64,000 nt of DNA from Klebsiella terrigena (lineage in GTDB: Bacteria > Pseudomonadota > Gammaproteobacteria > Enterobacterales > Enterobacteriaceae), in assembly GCF_006539725.1 (NCBI RefSeq), contig NZ_BJNO01000002.1, positions 186,001 through 250,000 on the forward strand, given 5' to 3'. A model generated the notes under the pieces. It saw only the letters and a program-made list of their open reading frames with translations. It was not told where the DNA came from and ran no database searches. The position numbers were made by a program, and so were the translations under genes. Below are positions 31,083-41,361 of this stretch, piece after piece; position 1 is the first letter of the stretch; every line of letters begins with the position of its first letter.

Positions 31083-32294
31083 TTCTTCTGCGCGCTGCAG
31101 CGCCGCGATCCGTGCGTTTTCCAGCAGGCGAATTGCAAGGGCGATTGCGCCCGCGGCGACGGCCAGAATCACCACGCCGTTCCAGCCGGCTATCACGTAC
31201 AGCTTGCTGCCGAGCACGGAGCCGAGCGACATACCAATAAAGACCCCGGTGAACAGCAGGGCGTTCAGCCTGCCGCGGGCCTGCGGCTCCAGGCCGTAGA
31301 CGAGGTTCTGGTGCGCCACGAGGCTTGACTGCAGGCCAAGGTCGAAGCCGATAGCCGCGATGGCGATCAGTACCAGCTGGCCGTGAGGCGGCAGGACCGG
31401 CATCAGGAACATCAGGGCAAAAGAGAGGGTAACCAGCGCGGCACCCAGCTGGGTGACCTTCCCGGCGCCATACTTATCCGCCAGGCCACCGGCCAGCGGT
31501 GCGGCGAGCGCGCCCGCGGCCCCGGCGATGCCGAATCCACCGGCAACGGCGCTGCCCATCTGATAGCGTTCGAGCAGCATGACCGCCAGCGTTGACCAGA
31601 AGGCGCTGAAGGCGACGGAGAGGAACCCCTGCGCCAGCGCGGCGCGGCGCAGAGCGGGGTAGCGCTGCCACAGATGCGCCATCGACTTCATAAGCTGCGG
31701 ATAGCTCAGCGCGGAGTGAATTTCAAACCGCGGCACCACCCGCCACATCAGCAGGCCAATCAGTGCGATGCTCACCGCCGCCGCCTGATACATCACCCGC
31801 CAGCCAAATAGCGCGCCGACCACGCCGCTCACCGTTCTTGAGAGCAGGATCCCCAGCAGCAGGCCGGTCATGACGGTGCCGACCATTTTCCCCTGTTTTC
31901 CCGCCGGGGCGAGGATTGCGGCCGCCGGCACGATGTCCTGGGCCATCGTCGCCGCCATACCGATAAGCAGGCTGACAATCAGCAGGGAAGTGAGCTGCCC
32001 CGTCAGGCTACACAGCAGCAGGAGCACGGCCAGCGCCGCGCTTTTAATCAAAATTAGCGTACGGCGGTCATGACGATCGCCCAGCGGCAGAAGAAACAGA
32101 ATGCCCAGCGCGTAGCCCGCCTGAGTCAGGGTAGGAACCAGCCCCATGCCTTCGACGCTAAGATGCAGATTGGCACCCATCAGCGGCAGCAGCGGCTGCG
32201 CGTAGTAAATAGAGGCGACGCTAAAACCTGCGCCAAGTGCGAGTATGAAGATAATCCAGCCGGCTTCGCGGGGGGATAGTGTTGTCGGTGCCAT
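31080..32294 (-). CDS. MFS transporter (DHA1-like), flg-locus replacement
   Basis: 404-aa, 12-helix major facilitator. SIYYAQPLLPLMG in helix 1 and GDRHDRRTLI after helix 2 are typical of the branch with YgaY/YnfM-like drug or metabolite exporters. Substrate unknown. It is divergent from a LysR gene 109 bp away and convergent with murJ, and occupies the position of the flagellar flg cluster in E. coli. It is likely regulated by that LysR protein. Confidence 0.87.
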   Translation of the reverse strand: MAPTTLSPREAGWIIFILALGAGFSVASIYYAQPLLPLMGANLHLSVEGMGLVPTLTQAGYALGILFLLPLGDRHDRRTLILIKSAALAVLLLLCSLTGQLTSLLIVSLLIGMAATMAQDIVPAAAILAPAGKQGKMVGTVMTGLLLGILLSRTVSGVVGALFGWRVMYQAAAVSIALIGLLMWRVVPRFEIHSALSYPQLMKSMAHLWQRYPALRRAALAQGFLSVAFSAFWSTLAVMLLERYQMGSAVAGGFGIAGAAGALAAPLAGGLADKYGAGKVTQLGAALVTLSFALMFLMPVLPPHGQLVLIAIAAIGFDLGLQSSLVAHQNLVYGLEPQARGRLNALLFTGVFIGMSLGSVLGSKLYVIAGWNGVVILAVAAGAIALAIRLLENARIAALQRAEE

Positions 32295-32374
32295 GATAAA
32301 GCCCTCGTAGATGCGATGGCGCTATTTTTCCCTGAATCCGGCTGGCGCGGTAGATAGCGTGGTGGTAAAACGGT

Positions 32375-32391
32375 TATACGCTAAACGTATA
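32375..32391. promoter_or_regulatory. Candidate LysR operator upstream of 32404 gene
   Basis: TATACG-CTAAA-CGTATA is a perfect 6-bp-arm dyad 12 bp before the LysR start and about 80 bp before the divergent MFS start. Position suits autoregulation and shared control. Confidence 0.5.
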
Positions 32392-32403
32392 GGCATGGTA
32401 AAT

Positions 32404-33339
32404 ATGAAACGGCAGGAACGTATAGACCGAATTGAACTGATGCGCACTTTTATTCGAATCGTCGAAGCCGGCTCGCTTTCTGCCGCTGCGCTGCAGATGA
32501 CCACGACTCAGGCGACGGTGAGCCGGCGCCTGCAGTCGCTGGAGGGGCTGCTGGGCAGCAAGCTTATTCTGCGCACCACCCATGCGATGAAGCTGACCGA
32601 CGACGGCGAGCGCTGCTATCAGCATGCACGTCGGGTGGTTGATGCGTGGCTGGCGCTGGAGGACGACCTGAGCATTGCCGATGACCGACCCGTCGGCGTG
32701 CTGCGGGTACGTGCGCCGCACGCGTTTGGTCAGCAGCAGCTGCTGGAGCCGCTGGTCAGCTTTCTGCAGCGCTATCCTCAGCTCGCCGTAGAGTGGATGC
32801 TCAATGACAAAAACGTCGATTTTCTCAGCGATAATATCGATTGTGCGATACGCGTCGGGGCCGAAGTCGATCCGGAGACGGTATCGGTGCTGCTGGCTGA
32901 AGTACCGCGCAGCGTGGTTGCCTCTCCCTCGCTGCTGGCGCGCTACCCGGCATTAGAAACGCCCCAGCAGCTGTCGCAGCTGCCGTGGGTAGCGATCAGC
33001 ACCTTTTATCAGCATGAGGTGAAATTATTCCATCAGGAGCAAAGTCAGCAGCAGGTCTTCGGCATCGTGCCGTGCCTGAGCACCGACAGCGTGTACGTGG
33101 CGCGCAATACCGCGCTGGCGGGATTGGGAGTGGCTATCGTTTCAAGCTGGGCGGTGGTGGAGGATATCGCCGCCGGGCGGCTGGTCGAGCCGTTCCCGCA
33201 GTGGCGAGCCTCTTCGCTGCCGGTCCACCTGGTCTATCCGTGGGCGCGGTACTATCCGACCCGTTTACGCAAGTTTCTCGACCTGATGCGCGAGGTTATG
33301 CCGCAGGTGGCGGGTATGCAGCGCCCGGAAGGGGAATAA
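32404..33339 (+). CDS. LysR-family transcriptional regulator (divergent from MFS)
   Basis: 311 aa from ATG 32404; ATG 32395 and a start at 32311 are possible but less supported. The N-terminal helix-turn-helix reads RTFIRIVEAGSLSAAALQM...ATVSRRLQSLEGLLGSKLILRTT. The effector domain has VDFLSDNIDCAIRVG and LAGLGVAIVSSW, typical of the same large subgroup as the regulator at 5.7 kb. Divergence from the exporter suggests it controls export of its own inducer; that is an inference. Confidence 0.88.
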   Translation: MKRQERIDRIELMRTFIRIVEAGSLSAAALQMTTTQATVSRRLQSLEGLLGSKLILRTTHAMKLTDDGERCYQHARRVVDAWLALEDDLSIADDRPVGVLRVRAPHAFGQQQLLEPLVSFLQRYPQLAVEWMLNDKNVDFLSDNIDCAIRVGAEVDPETVSVLLAEVPRSVVASPSLLARYPALETPQQLSQLPWVAISTFYQHEVKLFHQEQSQQQVFGIVPCLSTDSVYVARNTALAGLGVAIVSSWAVVEDIAAGRLVEPFPQWRASSLPVHLVYPWARYYPTRLRKFLDLMREVMPQVAGMQRPEGE

Positions 33340-33340
33340 A

Positions 33341-33367
33341 AAAAAACCGGCCAGAGGCCGGTTTTTT
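33341..33367. terminator. Bidirectional terminator between LysR gene and rne
   Basis: AAAAACCGGCC-AGA-GGCCGGTTTTT with A and T runs on both sides serves the LysR gene (plus) and rne (minus). Confidence 0.92.
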
Positions 33368-33379
33368 TAGACTTAACGC

Positions 33380-36300
33380 TTACTCGACGGACTGTGGACG
33401 GGTTGGTTCCGCCGTAGCCTGATGAGTTGCGCTATGACCGCCGGCAGAACCTTTGCCGTCGAACGCGAACGACGGGCGAACCCAGTCGCTGCGACGCGGT
33501 GCTTCCGGTTCGTAAGCCGGAGCCGGTGCGCGGGTCATCGGCGCGGTAGCGTGGCGGTCAGTATCGATAACCGCTGCAGCGACGGGAGCGGGTGCTACCG
33601 CGGCAACAGGGGCCGGCGCCTGGTCAACGACCTGCGGTGCCACAGCTTCTTCCACTTCAACTGGCGCTTCTGCCTGGACTGCAGGCTCGGCGTCAACGAC
33701 GGCGGTTTCAGGCTCGGCAGCCGGCTGCTCAACCACGGCTTCTTCGTCTACGGCTGCAGACTCAGCGGCGATGACAGGCTCAGCAGTGATAACCGGCTCA
33801 GCGATAGCTTCAGCTTTAACCTCAACTTCAGCTTCAGCTGCGGCTTCTGCGACGGTCTCAGCAACGACTTCCTCAGGCGCCGCCTGCTGTTCGCTGGCGA
33901 TAACCTGCGCAGCCGCTTCCGGCGCTTCGGCTTCGCTGGCAGCGACGTCAGCCGCGACCGGTGCGATGACTTCCGCAACGGCCGGTTCGCTAACGATCTG
34001 CTCGGCAATAGCCGGCTCGGCAACGACAGCTGGCGCGACGGTTTCGGCAACAAAAGCCTGAACCTGCGGCTCTTCCTGCTGCTGGTCGTTCGGGCGGGCT
34101 ACCGGGTAACGGATCCAGATTTTACCTGAAGCCATTTCCGGCGACGCGCAGGCTACGGTCAGCGGCATCGGTGATTGGGTCGGATAACGCTCGTCACGGT
34201 AACGACGACGACGCTGACCGCTCACGCGCAGATGGCGCGGCGAACGACGGGAGCGGCGCGGCATACCGTTAGCATCACGGGATTCGTTGCTCTCTTCGTG
34301 CTCAACGTGAGTCTCAACCACCGCAGGCAGGTCAACTTTCGCCAGTTCAGTACGCGGAGCCACAACAACGTCTGGCTGCGCTTTCTCAACTACGGCTTCA
34401 GCTGCTTCTACGGCGACTTCCGCTACCGCAGATTCGATGCGAACCTTGTGGGCCAGCTGGCGAGGTTTACGACGCGGCATGTTCTGAACGCGTTCTTCCA
34501 GCTCAGCTTCCTGCAGAACAACCGGCTCATCCTGTACCTTAACGGCAACGGCTTCCAGCGGTGCCTGACGCTTATCGTCATTATTACGACGACGGTTACG
34601 TTCACGGCGCGGCTGCTGCTCGTCACGGGATTTCGCTTTTTCCGCTTCGTCGCCGGTGGCCTGGCGAGGTTCGCGCAGCTCGACGTTCTGCTGCTGCTTC
34701 TCACGACGGTTACGACGGTTCTCCTCGCGGGATTCACGAGACTCACGGCCTTCGCCGTTTTCGCTGCGGTTATCGCGGTCAGCACGCTCTACACGGTTAT
34801 CGCGCTCGGCACGGTTGTCGCGGTTGTCACGATTCTCGCGGTTATCACGATTTTCACGGTTATCGCGACTATCACGGCCTTCGCGGTTGTCACGACGATC
34901 GTTACGATCGCGGCGATTATTGGTACGCGGTTTACGACGTTCCTGCTGGCGTTCCGGCTTCTCTTCGACTTTCTTCTCTTCCTGGACTTCAGCCGGTTTG
35001 GCTTCTTCCGTACCAGAGAAGATATTTTTCAAGGCGCCAAAGAAGCGAGAGATCAGGCCCGGCTGGGCCGGCGCTGAGGCCACGGCCGCTGTCGGTGCGC
35101 TGGCGGCTACGGCGACGGCTTCAGGCTCTTCATATGCCGGCGCAGGCGGAGCGTCCGGCATGACGAAGGTTGCCAGTGCCGGCTGTTCCGGACGTTTACG
35201 TTCCGCCGGTTCTTCATCAGCTGGCAGCGCCATCTCTTCTTCATGCAGCTTCGGCAGCAGATAGCTCAGGGTAGAGGTCTCTTCGCCTTTGCGCACGCGC
35301 AGCACGGAATAGTGCGGGGTTTCCATCTGATCGTTCGGCACGATGATAACGCGCACGTCGCCCTGACGTGTTTCGATAGCGCTTACCGCCGCACGTTTTT
35401 CGTTCAGCAGATAGGACGCGATTGGCACAGGAACGATCGCGTGAACTTCCTGGGTGTTCTCCTTCAGCGCTTCTTCTTCAATCAGACGCAGAATGGAGAG
35501 CGACAGGGATTCGTTATCGCGCACGGTGCCGGTGCCGCTACAGCGCGGGCAGACGTGATGGCTGGATTCGCCGAGCGATGGGCTCAGGCGCTGACGCGAC
35601 ATTTCGAGCAGGCCAAAGCGAGAAATATGGCTGATCTGGATGCGCGCGCGATCCTGACGTACGGCTTCGCGCAGGCGGTTTTCTACCGCGCGCTGGTGGC
35701 GTACCGGGGTCATATCGATAAAGTCGATAACGATAAGACCGCCGAGGTCGCGCAGACGCAGCTGGCGGGCAATCTCATCGGATGCTTCAAGGTTAGTGTT
35801 GAAGGCGGTTTCTTCGATATCGCCGCCGCGGGTTGCGCGTGCGGAGTTGATATCGATCGCGGTCAACGCCTCGGTGCTATCGATAACGATAGAGCCGCCG
35901 GACGGCAGACGAACTTCACGCTGGAAAGCGGATTCGATCTGCGATTCGATTTGGTAGTGGCTGAACAGCGGGATTTCACCGGTGTAGAGCTTAATTTTGC
36001 TGCTGAAGTCCGGGCGACCCAGCGCGGCGATGTGCTGGCGAGCCAGCTCAAGCACTTTCGGGTTATCGATAAGAATTTCACCGATATCCTGACGCAGGTA
36101 GTCGCGGAACGCGCGCACGATGACGTTGCTTTCCTGGTGAATCAGGAACGGCGCCGGGCGGCTTTCTGCGGCTTTCTGGATAGCTTCCCAGTGCTTCAGG
36201 CGGAAGCTAAGGTCCCACTGCAGCGCTTCGGCAGATTTGCCGACGCCCGCGGTGCGTACAATTAGCCCCATACCGTCCGGCAGCTCGAGGCTGGCCAGCG

Positions 36301-36760
36301 CTTCTTTCAGCTCGGTGCGATCGTCACCCTCGATGCGGCGAGAAATACCGCCAGCGCGCGGGTTATTCGGCATCAGTACCAGATAGCTGCCTGCCAGGCT
36401 GATAAAGGTGGTGAGCGCGGCGCCTTTGTTGCCACGTTCTTCTTTATCAATCTGGACAATAACTTCCTGACCTTCACGCAGCACATCCTTAATGTTAGGA
36501 CGGCCGTGAGCGTTGTAGCTGGCTGGGAAGTATTCGCGGGCAATTTCTTTAAGAGGGAGGAAACCATGACGCTCGGCGCCGTAATCAACAAATGCGGCCT
36601 CCAGGCTAGGTTCAATACGGGTGATTTTGCCTTTGTAGATGTTCGCTTTTTTCTGTTCGTGCCCGGGGCTTTCGATATCCAGGTCGTACAGGCGCTGCCC
36701 ATCAACAAGGGCGACGCGCAACTCTTCCTGCTGAGTTGCGTTGATTAACATTCTTTTCAT
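33380..36760 (-). CDS. rne: RNase E
   Basis: 1126-aa endoribonuclease, scaffold of the RNA degradosome; E. coli has 1061 aa. The catalytic half is almost unchanged: S1 domain (35-125), 5' sensor, DNase I-like domain with Asp pair in TAIDINSAR (303) and VIDFIDM (346), and the Zn-link CPRCSGTG (404-407). The membrane helix segment [15 protein letters not shown] is near 565-580. The C-terminal half has an expanded Arg/Asp/Asn repeat at ~612-666, the helicase and enolase site region ([19 protein letters not shown]) and a long Ala/Glu/Val-rich tail. Expression is probably autoregulated through the long 5' leader. Confidence 0.98.
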   Translation of the reverse strand: MKRMLINATQQEELRVALVDGQRLYDLDIESPGHEQKKANIYKGKITRIEPSLEAAFVDYGAERHGFLPLKEIAREYFPASYNAHGRPNIKDVLREGQEVIVQIDKEERGNKGAALTTFISLAGSYLVLMPNNPRAGGISRRIEGDDRTELKEALASLELPDGMGLIVRTAGVGKSAEALQWDLSFRLKHWEAIQKAAESRPAPFLIHQESNVIVRAFRDYLRQDIGEILIDNPKVLELARQHIAALGRPDFSSKIKLYTGEIPLFSHYQIESQIESAFQREVRLPSGGSIVIDSTEALTAIDINSARATRGGDIEETAFNTNLEASDEIARQLRLRDLGGLIVIDFIDMTPVRHQRAVENRLREAVRQDRARIQISHISRFGLLEMSRQRLSPSLGESSHHVCPRCSGTGTVRDNESLSLSILRLIEEEALKENTQEVHAIVPVPIASYLLNEKRAAVSAIETRQGDVRVIIVPNDQMETPHYSVLRVRKGEETSTLSYLLPKLHEEEMALPADEEPAERKRPEQPALATFVMPDAPPAPAYEEPEAVAVAASAPTAAVASAPAQPGLISRFFGALKNIFSGTEEAKPAEVQEEKKVEEKPERQQERRKPRTNNRRDRNDRRDNREGRDSRDNRENRDNRENRDNRDNRAERDNRVERADRDNRSENGEGRESRESREENRRNRREKQQQNVELREPRQATGDEAEKAKSRDEQQPRRERNRRRNNDDKRQAPLEAVAVKVQDEPVVLQEAELEERVQNMPRRKPRQLAHKVRIESAVAEVAVEAAEAVVEKAQPDVVVAPRTELAKVDLPAVVETHVEHEESNESRDANGMPRRSRRSPRHLRVSGQRRRRYRDERYPTQSPMPLTVACASPEMASGKIWIRYPVARPNDQQQEEPQVQAFVAETVAPAVVAEPAIAEQIVSEPAVAEVIAPVAADVAASEAEAPEAAAQVIASEQQAAPEEVVAETVAEAAAEAEVEVKAEAIAEPVITAEPVIAAESAAVDEEAVVEQPAAEPETAVVDAEPAVQAEAPVEVEEAVAPQVVDQAPAPVAAVAPAPVAAAVIDTDRHATAPMTRAPAPAYEPEAPRRSDWVRPSFAFDGKGSAGGHSATHQATAEPTRPQSVE
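34766..34925 (-). repeat. Imperfect tandem repeat in rne encoding RDNREN-type units
   Basis: About 160 bp of 9- and 18-bp related units encode runs such as [19 protein letters not shown]. The corresponding E. coli segment is short (RNERRDTRSERTEGSDNREE), so this looks like in-frame repeat expansion in the arginine-rich RNA-binding region. Confidence 0.8.
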
Positions 36761-37110
36761 CGTAACTTACTCATTATTCTTACATTGACGACTAAGCTGC
36801 GGGCAGAGTAACGCCTTGCCGGGGGAAACCGATGGCCTCGTGTCTGTTTCACGTCGCCAACCTCACGGTTGTCGCGCGCTTAAGAGGCGCAGAGTGTCGG
36901 TCGCCTGCATTTCAAACGGAAACACAGCGCAATTGTCAGGGGAATTGCCTGGGATGTATCACCAGAGAAGATTCCATTTATACACTTCATGCATCGAGCT
37001 GCTTTTGCACTGGCTGCGCTCGTTCATCCCTGTTACCTGGCGATGCAGGTTGCCGGGGATTCACTCTCTTGCTGCCATGACGCATCTCGAATAATTTTGC
37101 GTATATTCTA
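36761..37110 (-). promoter_or_regulatory. rne 5' leader (rne5-type autoregulatory UTR) and promoter -10
   Basis: A TAGAAT -10-like hexamer on the minus strand at 37105-37110 would start a leader of about 338 nt, close to the 361-nt rne leader of E. coli in which RNase E cleaves its own message. The hairpins were not folded here. AGTAAGTTACG before the ATG carries a weak ribosome site. Confidence 0.6.
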
Positions 37111-37582
37111 TCGTCTTTCACGTTGCAGGCGTGTTGGCTTAACCTGCTCATCACAATCATGCGATTATCATGAGCTCCCGGGGATACCCGGAGTCGACGC
37201 CTTCCTGCGACGTGAAATCCATAGAGCCTGTACCGGTAAGGACTGCAACCCGCAGCCCGCTAACTGTCTGAAAGATCAATACGTCTTACGCCATTGCTGC
37301 GTTGATGATCGGTCAGACAAAATGGGTCATTCCGCTAATCTCTTGTTCTAACAAGATTCAACACGGAAAACGGCATCATTATTCCATTGCTAAGCTTGTT
37401 ATAGCAAGTTGACTTTTACCTTTTATCACCCGGTTACTCACAGTTTTATCACCTGCGTATACAGATTGTTCTAATAACAAACAAAACGACGATGACCCAT
37501 ACGATGAAAACCGGATAATGATAAATATAAGCATATAAAAATGAGTGGCGCTAATGCGTCGGGCTATTTAGAATCGCGCACC
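37111..37582. other. Upstream rne/rluC intergenic with several inverted repeats
   Basis: About 470 bp with no supported gene. Dyads seen: CTCCCGGG-GATA-CCCGGAG near 37175-37192; TGTCTGA (37265-37271) with TCAGACA (37313-37319), enclosing a bulged ATCAA..CG/CGTTGAT stem; CTTGTT-CT-AACAAG at 37342-37355; CTTG-N6-CAAG near 37396-37409. They could belong to longer rne leaders from upstream promoters or to the rluC leader. Confidence 0.5.
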
Positions 37583-38536
37583 ATGAAAACTGAGACCCCA
37601 ACCGTAAAAATGGTTGCCATTACCGCTGATGAAGCGGGGCAACGCATCGATAACTTTTTGCGTACGCAGCTTAAGGGCGTACCGAAGAGCATGATTTATC
37701 GCATCCTGCGTAAGGGCGAGGTGCGGGTAAACAAAAAACGCGTCAAGCCTGAGTACAAGCTGGAAGCGGGCGACGAGATCCGTATTCCGCCGGTCCGCGT
37801 AGCCGAGCGTGAGGAAGACGCGGTCTCCCCGCATCTGCAAAAAGTCGCGGCCCTGGCGGACGTGATTCTGTATGAAGACGATCATATCCTGGTGCTCAAC
37901 AAGCCTTCCGGTACCGCGGTTCACGGCGGCAGCGGTCTGAGCTTTGGCGTGATTGAGGGCCTGCGTGCGCTGCGTCCTGAGGCGCGCTTCCTTGAGCTGG
38001 TGCACCGTCTTGACCGCGATACCTCCGGCGTGCTGCTGGTGGCGAAGAAGCGTTCCGCGCTGCGTTCGCTGCATGAGCAGCTGCGCGAGAAGGGGATGCA
38101 AAAGGATTATCTGGCGCTGGTGCGCGGGCAGTGGCAGTCGCATACCAAAGTGGTACAGGCGCCGCTGCTGAAAAACATCCTGCAAAGCGGCGAGCGTATC
38201 GTGCGCGTGAATCAGGAAGGCAAGCCGTCGGAAACCCGCTTTAAGGTAGAAGAGCGCTTTACCGACGCCACGCTGGTGCGCTGCAGCCCGGTGACCGGTC
38301 GAACCCATCAGATTCGCGTGCACACGCAGTATGCCGGGCACCCGATCGCGTTTGACGATCGTTACGGCGATCGGGAATTTGATAAGCAGCTAACGGGAAC
38401 CGGCCTCAATCGCCTGTTCCTGCACGCCGCGGCGCTGAAGTTTACCCACCCGGGCACGGGTGAGGTGATGCGCGTTGAAGCGCCGCTGGACGGCCAGCTG
38501 AAGCGCTGCCTGCAGGTGCTACGCGACAAGAAGTAA
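37583..38536 (+). CDS. rluC: RluC, 23S rRNA pseudouridine(955/2504/2580) synthase
   Basis: 317-aa pseudouridine synthase of the RluA family. It has an N-terminal S4 RNA-binding domain (residues ~20-80, GQRIDNFLRTQL...MIYRILRKGEVRVN) and the catalytic motif HRLDRDTSG with Asp near 144. The start MKTETPTVKM at 37583 matches E. coli; the open frame begins at 37541. It is divergent from rne across more than 800 bp. Near identity to E. coli RluC supports sites 955, 2504 and 2580. Confidence 0.97.
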   Translation: MKTETPTVKMVAITADEAGQRIDNFLRTQLKGVPKSMIYRILRKGEVRVNKKRVKPEYKLEAGDEIRIPPVRVAEREEDAVSPHLQKVAALADVILYEDDHILVLNKPSGTAVHGGSGLSFGVIEGLRALRPEARFLELVHRLDRDTSGVLLVAKKRSALRSLHEQLREKGMQKDYLALVRGQWQSHTKVVQAPLLKNILQSGERIVRVNQEGKPSETRFKVEERFTDATLVRCSPVTGRTHQIRVHTQYAGHPIAFDDRYGDREFDKQLTGTGLNRLFLHAAALKFTHPGTGEVMRVEAPLDGQLKRCLQVLRDKK

Positions 38537-38621
38537 CGGAACGGCGGATGCACTCTCCGCCGCTTTCACCGCGCGGGCCGATAAGCCCGCAGCGGTGATG
38601 CTCAGAACGGGGATCCGCGCT

Positions 38622-39206
38622 TCAGGCGAGTAGCGGGTTATAGCCTTCTCTGCGCAGCATCTGACAAAGCGCAATCAGCGGCAGGCCGACCAGCGTATTG
38701 GGGTCCCGGCCTTCTAAGCGCTCGAAAAGCGTGATCCCCAGCCCTTCGCTTTTAAAGCTCCCGGCGCACTGCAGCGGGTTCTCTTTACGCACGTAGGTCT
38801 CTATCTCCCGGTCGCTTAAATGGCGAAAGTGAACGTCAAAGGGCTCGCATTCGGTTTGCAACTGGCCGTTCGCCGAGTTGTAGAGCGCCAGCCCGGTGTA
38901 AAACGTCACGATGGTGCCGCTGGCTTTTCTTAACTGCAGGCGGGCGTTCGCTTCGCTATGCGGTTTACCGGTGATTTCGCCGTCAAGGACGCAAACCTGA
39001 TCGGAGCCTATAATGAGATGCTGCGGGTAGCGCGCGGCGAGAGCCTGCGCCTTAGCCTGCGCCAGACGCACGACCAGCTGGCGAGCGGACTCGCCGGGGT
39101 GAGACGTTTCATCGACCTCAGGCGCCGCGCACTCAAACGGCACGGACAGTTTTTCCAGCAGCATGCGCCGCCAGGGCGAGGTCGACGCCAGGATAAGCTC
39201 AGACAT
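38622..39206 (-). CDS. yceF: YceF, Maf-family m7GTP pyrophosphatase
   Basis: 194-aa Maf/Ham1-fold nucleotide pyrophosphatase that hydrolyses m7GTP and related modified nucleotides, a house-cleaning role. [15 protein letters not shown] is the N-terminal Maf motif, and IIGSDQV carries the catalytic Asp near residue 69. [17 protein letters not shown] is the family loop. It diverges from yceD across 141 bp. A frame overlap on the opposite strand is not coding. Confidence 0.95.
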   Translation of the reverse strand: MSELILASTSPWRRMLLEKLSVPFECAAPEVDETSHPGESARQLVVRLAQAKAQALAARYPQHLIIGSDQVCVLDGEITGKPHSEANARLQLRKASGTIVTFYTGLALYNSANGQLQTECEPFDVHFRHLSDREIETYVRKENPLQCAGSFKSEGLGITLFERLEGRDPNTLVGLPLIALCQMLRREGYNPLLA

Positions 39207-39283
39207 ATTTTTTCATCCACATATAGCGCTTCGAAGAGCATCATTTTAAACTATGGGCCGCAATGTGTGCGAATAAATGGCAA

Positions 39284-39309
39284 AAGGCAACCTGAGGCTG
39301 CCTTTTTCT
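39284..39309 (+). terminator. Terminator-like hairpin upstream of yceD
   Basis: AAAAGGCA...TGCCTTTTTC just before the yceD promoter. In E. coli the small RNA SraB has been mapped between yceF and yceD; this hairpin could be its equivalent or end a short RNA, but I cannot confirm an SraB homologue. Confidence 0.45.
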
Positions 39310-39338
39310 TTGACTCTATGACATTACAAAGTTAATAT
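39310..39338 (+). promoter_or_regulatory. Sigma-70 promoter of the yceD-rpmF-plsX-fab cluster
   Basis: TTGACT, 17 bp, TAATAT, followed by GCGCGCCC, a GC-rich discriminator as in stringently controlled promoters. The start point near 39345 leaves only a few nucleotides before the yceD ATG at 39348. Confidence 0.75.
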
Positions 39339-39347
39339 GCGCGCCCT

Positions 39348-39869
39348 ATGCAAAAAGTAAAATTACCCCTGACTCTTGACCCGGTTCGCACGGCTCAAAA
39401 ACGCCTTGATTACCAGGGCATTTATGCTCGCGATCAGGTAGCACGTGTGGCCGATTCTGTAGTCAGCGTGGACACCGATGTGGAATGCAGCATGTCGTTC
39501 GCTATTGATAACCAGCGTCTTGCCGTTATAACCGGCGATGCGACGGTGTCAGTAACCCTCGAATGTCAGCGTTGCGGGAAACCGTTCCCTCGTCATGTCC
39601 ACACAACGTATTGTTTCAGCCCGGTCAGAAATGACGAACAGGCCGAAGCACTGCCGGAAGCGTATGAGCCGATTGAGGTTAACGAATTCGGTGAAATCGA
39701 TCTGCAAGCGTTGGTTGAGGATGAAATTATTCTCTCCTTGCCTGTAGTTCCGGTGCATGATTCTGAACACTGTGAAGTGTCCGACGCGGACATGGTTTTT
39801 GGTGAACTGCCTGCAGAGGCACAGAAGCCAAACCCATTTGCCGTATTAGCCAGCTTAAAGAATAAGTAA
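39348..39869 (+). CDS. yceD: YceD, 23S rRNA accumulation protein (DUF177)
   Basis: 173-aa DUF177 protein linked to 23S rRNA accumulation in bacteria and plants. [15 protein letters not shown] and later [11 protein letters not shown] are the family's conserved patches; the CxxC may bind metal. No ribosome site is visible before the ATG, and the promoter is so close that the message is nearly leaderless. rpmF follows 16 bp later, as is general in bacteria. Confidence 0.94.
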   Translation: MQKVKLPLTLDPVRTAQKRLDYQGIYARDQVARVADSVVSVDTDVECSMSFAIDNQRLAVITGDATVSVTLECQRCGKPFPRHVHTTYCFSPVRNDEQAEALPEAYEPIEVNEFGEIDLQALVEDEIILSLPVVPVHDSEHCEVSDADMVFGELPAEAQKPNPFAVLASLKNK

Positions 39870-39873
39870 TTGA

Positions 39874-40059
<186 letters not shown>

Positions 40060-40209
40060 TCACGCGATACTCTATGAACTTCGTGCTGTATGAAGCCCGC
40101 GCAGTTAACGGTGCTGCAGCGTGAAGGACAACGAGTATAAGCGTGGTGAAGCTTAGTGAGGATTTCCCCAGGTAACTGGGGAATAACCGAACCGGGCAGC
40201 GACGATACC

Positions 40210-41307
40210 TTGACACGTCTAACCCTGGCGTTAGATGTCATGGGGGGCGATTTTGGTCCCTCCGTGACGGTGCCTGCAGCACTGCAGGCACTGATCTCTA
40301 ATTCGCAACTCACACTTCTTTTAGTCGGCGACCCCGACGCCATCACGCCATTACTTGCCAAAGCTGATTTCGAACAACGTTCACGTCTGCAGGTTATCCC
40401 TGCGCAGTCAGTTATTGCCAGTGATGCGCGACCCGCGCAGGCGATTCGCAGCAGCCGCGGAAGCTCAATGCGCATGGCGCTCGAGCTGGTGAAAGAGGGG
40501 CGGGCAGAGGCCTGCGTCAGCGCGGGCAATACCGGCGCGCTGATGGGGCTGGCAAAACTATTGCTCAAGCCCATTGAGGGAATTGAGCGCCCGGCGCTGG
40601 TGACGGTGCTGCCGCACCAGCAGAAGGGGAAAACGGTGGTGCTGGATCTTGGCGCCAACGTCGACTGCGACAGCACCATGCTGGTCCAGTTTGCGGTGAT
40701 GGGGGCGGTACTGGCGGAAGAAGTTGTCGGTATTGAAAATCCCCGCGTCGCGCTGCTGAATATTGGCGAAGAAGAAATGAAGGGCCTCAGCAGCATTCGC
40801 GACGCCGCGGCGGTTTTGAAAACGCTGCCGTCTCTCAACTATATAGGCTATCTTGAAGCCAATGAACTATTGACGGGCAAAACCGATGTTCTGGTTTGTG
40901 ATGGATTCACGGGCAACGTCACATTAAAAACTATGGAAGGTGTTGTCAGAATGTTTCTTTCGCTGCTGAAATCGCAGGGAGAGGGCAAAAAACGGTCGTG
41001 GTGGCTGCTGTTATTGAAACGTTGGTTACAAAAAAGCCTCGCAAGGCGATTCAGTCACCTCAACCCCGACCAGTATAATGGCGCCTGTCTGTTAGGATTG
41101 CGCGGTTCCGTGATTAAGAGTCATGGTGCTGCCAATCAGCGCGCCTTTAGCGTTGCAATAGAGCAGGCAGTGCAGGCGGTGCAGCGGCAGATACCTCAAC
41201 GGATCGCCGCTCGCCTGGAATCTTTATACCCAGCAGGCTTTGAACTGCCGGGGGGCGGCAGAAACGGGAACTCCCGACAGCAAAGTGGGACGAACGAGCA
41301 GGATTGA
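40210..41307 (+). CDS. plsX: PlsX, phosphate acyltransferase
   Basis: 365-aa peripheral membrane enzyme that makes acyl-phosphate from acyl-ACP at the start of phosphatidic acid synthesis. [21 protein letters not shown] begins the protein, with [12 protein letters not shown] and [15 protein letters not shown] motifs later. The start is TTG at 40210 as in E. coli; GTG 40156 would add 18 unconserved residues. The C-terminal tail ([18 protein letters not shown]) is about nine residues longer than in E. coli. fabH follows after 54 bp. Confidence 0.95.
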   Translation: MTRLTLALDVMGGDFGPSVTVPAALQALISNSQLTLLLVGDPDAITPLLAKADFEQRSRLQVIPAQSVIASDARPAQAIRSSRGSSMRMALELVKEGRAEACVSAGNTGALMGLAKLLLKPIEGIERPALVTVLPHQQKGKTVVLDLGANVDCDSTMLVQFAVMGAVLAEEVVGIENPRVALLNIGEEEMKGLSSIRDAAAVLKTLPSLNYIGYLEANELLTGKTDVLVCDGFTGNVTLKTMEGVVRMFLSLLKSQGEGKKRSWWLLLLKRWLQKSLARRFSHLNPDQYNGACLLGLRGSVIKSHGAANQRAFSVAIEQAVQAVQRQIPQRIAARLESLYPAGFELPGGGRNGNSRQQSGTNEQD

Positions 41308-41361
41308 CGCCCCAGCGGTTTGAACAAGGCGGGTATGTTACCCAAGAGTGACTGAGCGTAC

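Noticed and set aside
35243-36265. 340-aa plus-strand frame, and 34175-35077 (300 aa)
   Set aside because: Antisense to rne; the hydrophobic low-complexity stretches mirror the RNase E repeats.
36816-37094. 92-aa plus-strand frame in the rne leader (like the doubtful E. coli yceQ)
   Set aside because: Lies wholly in the rne leader, lacks conserved domains and convincing ribosome site.
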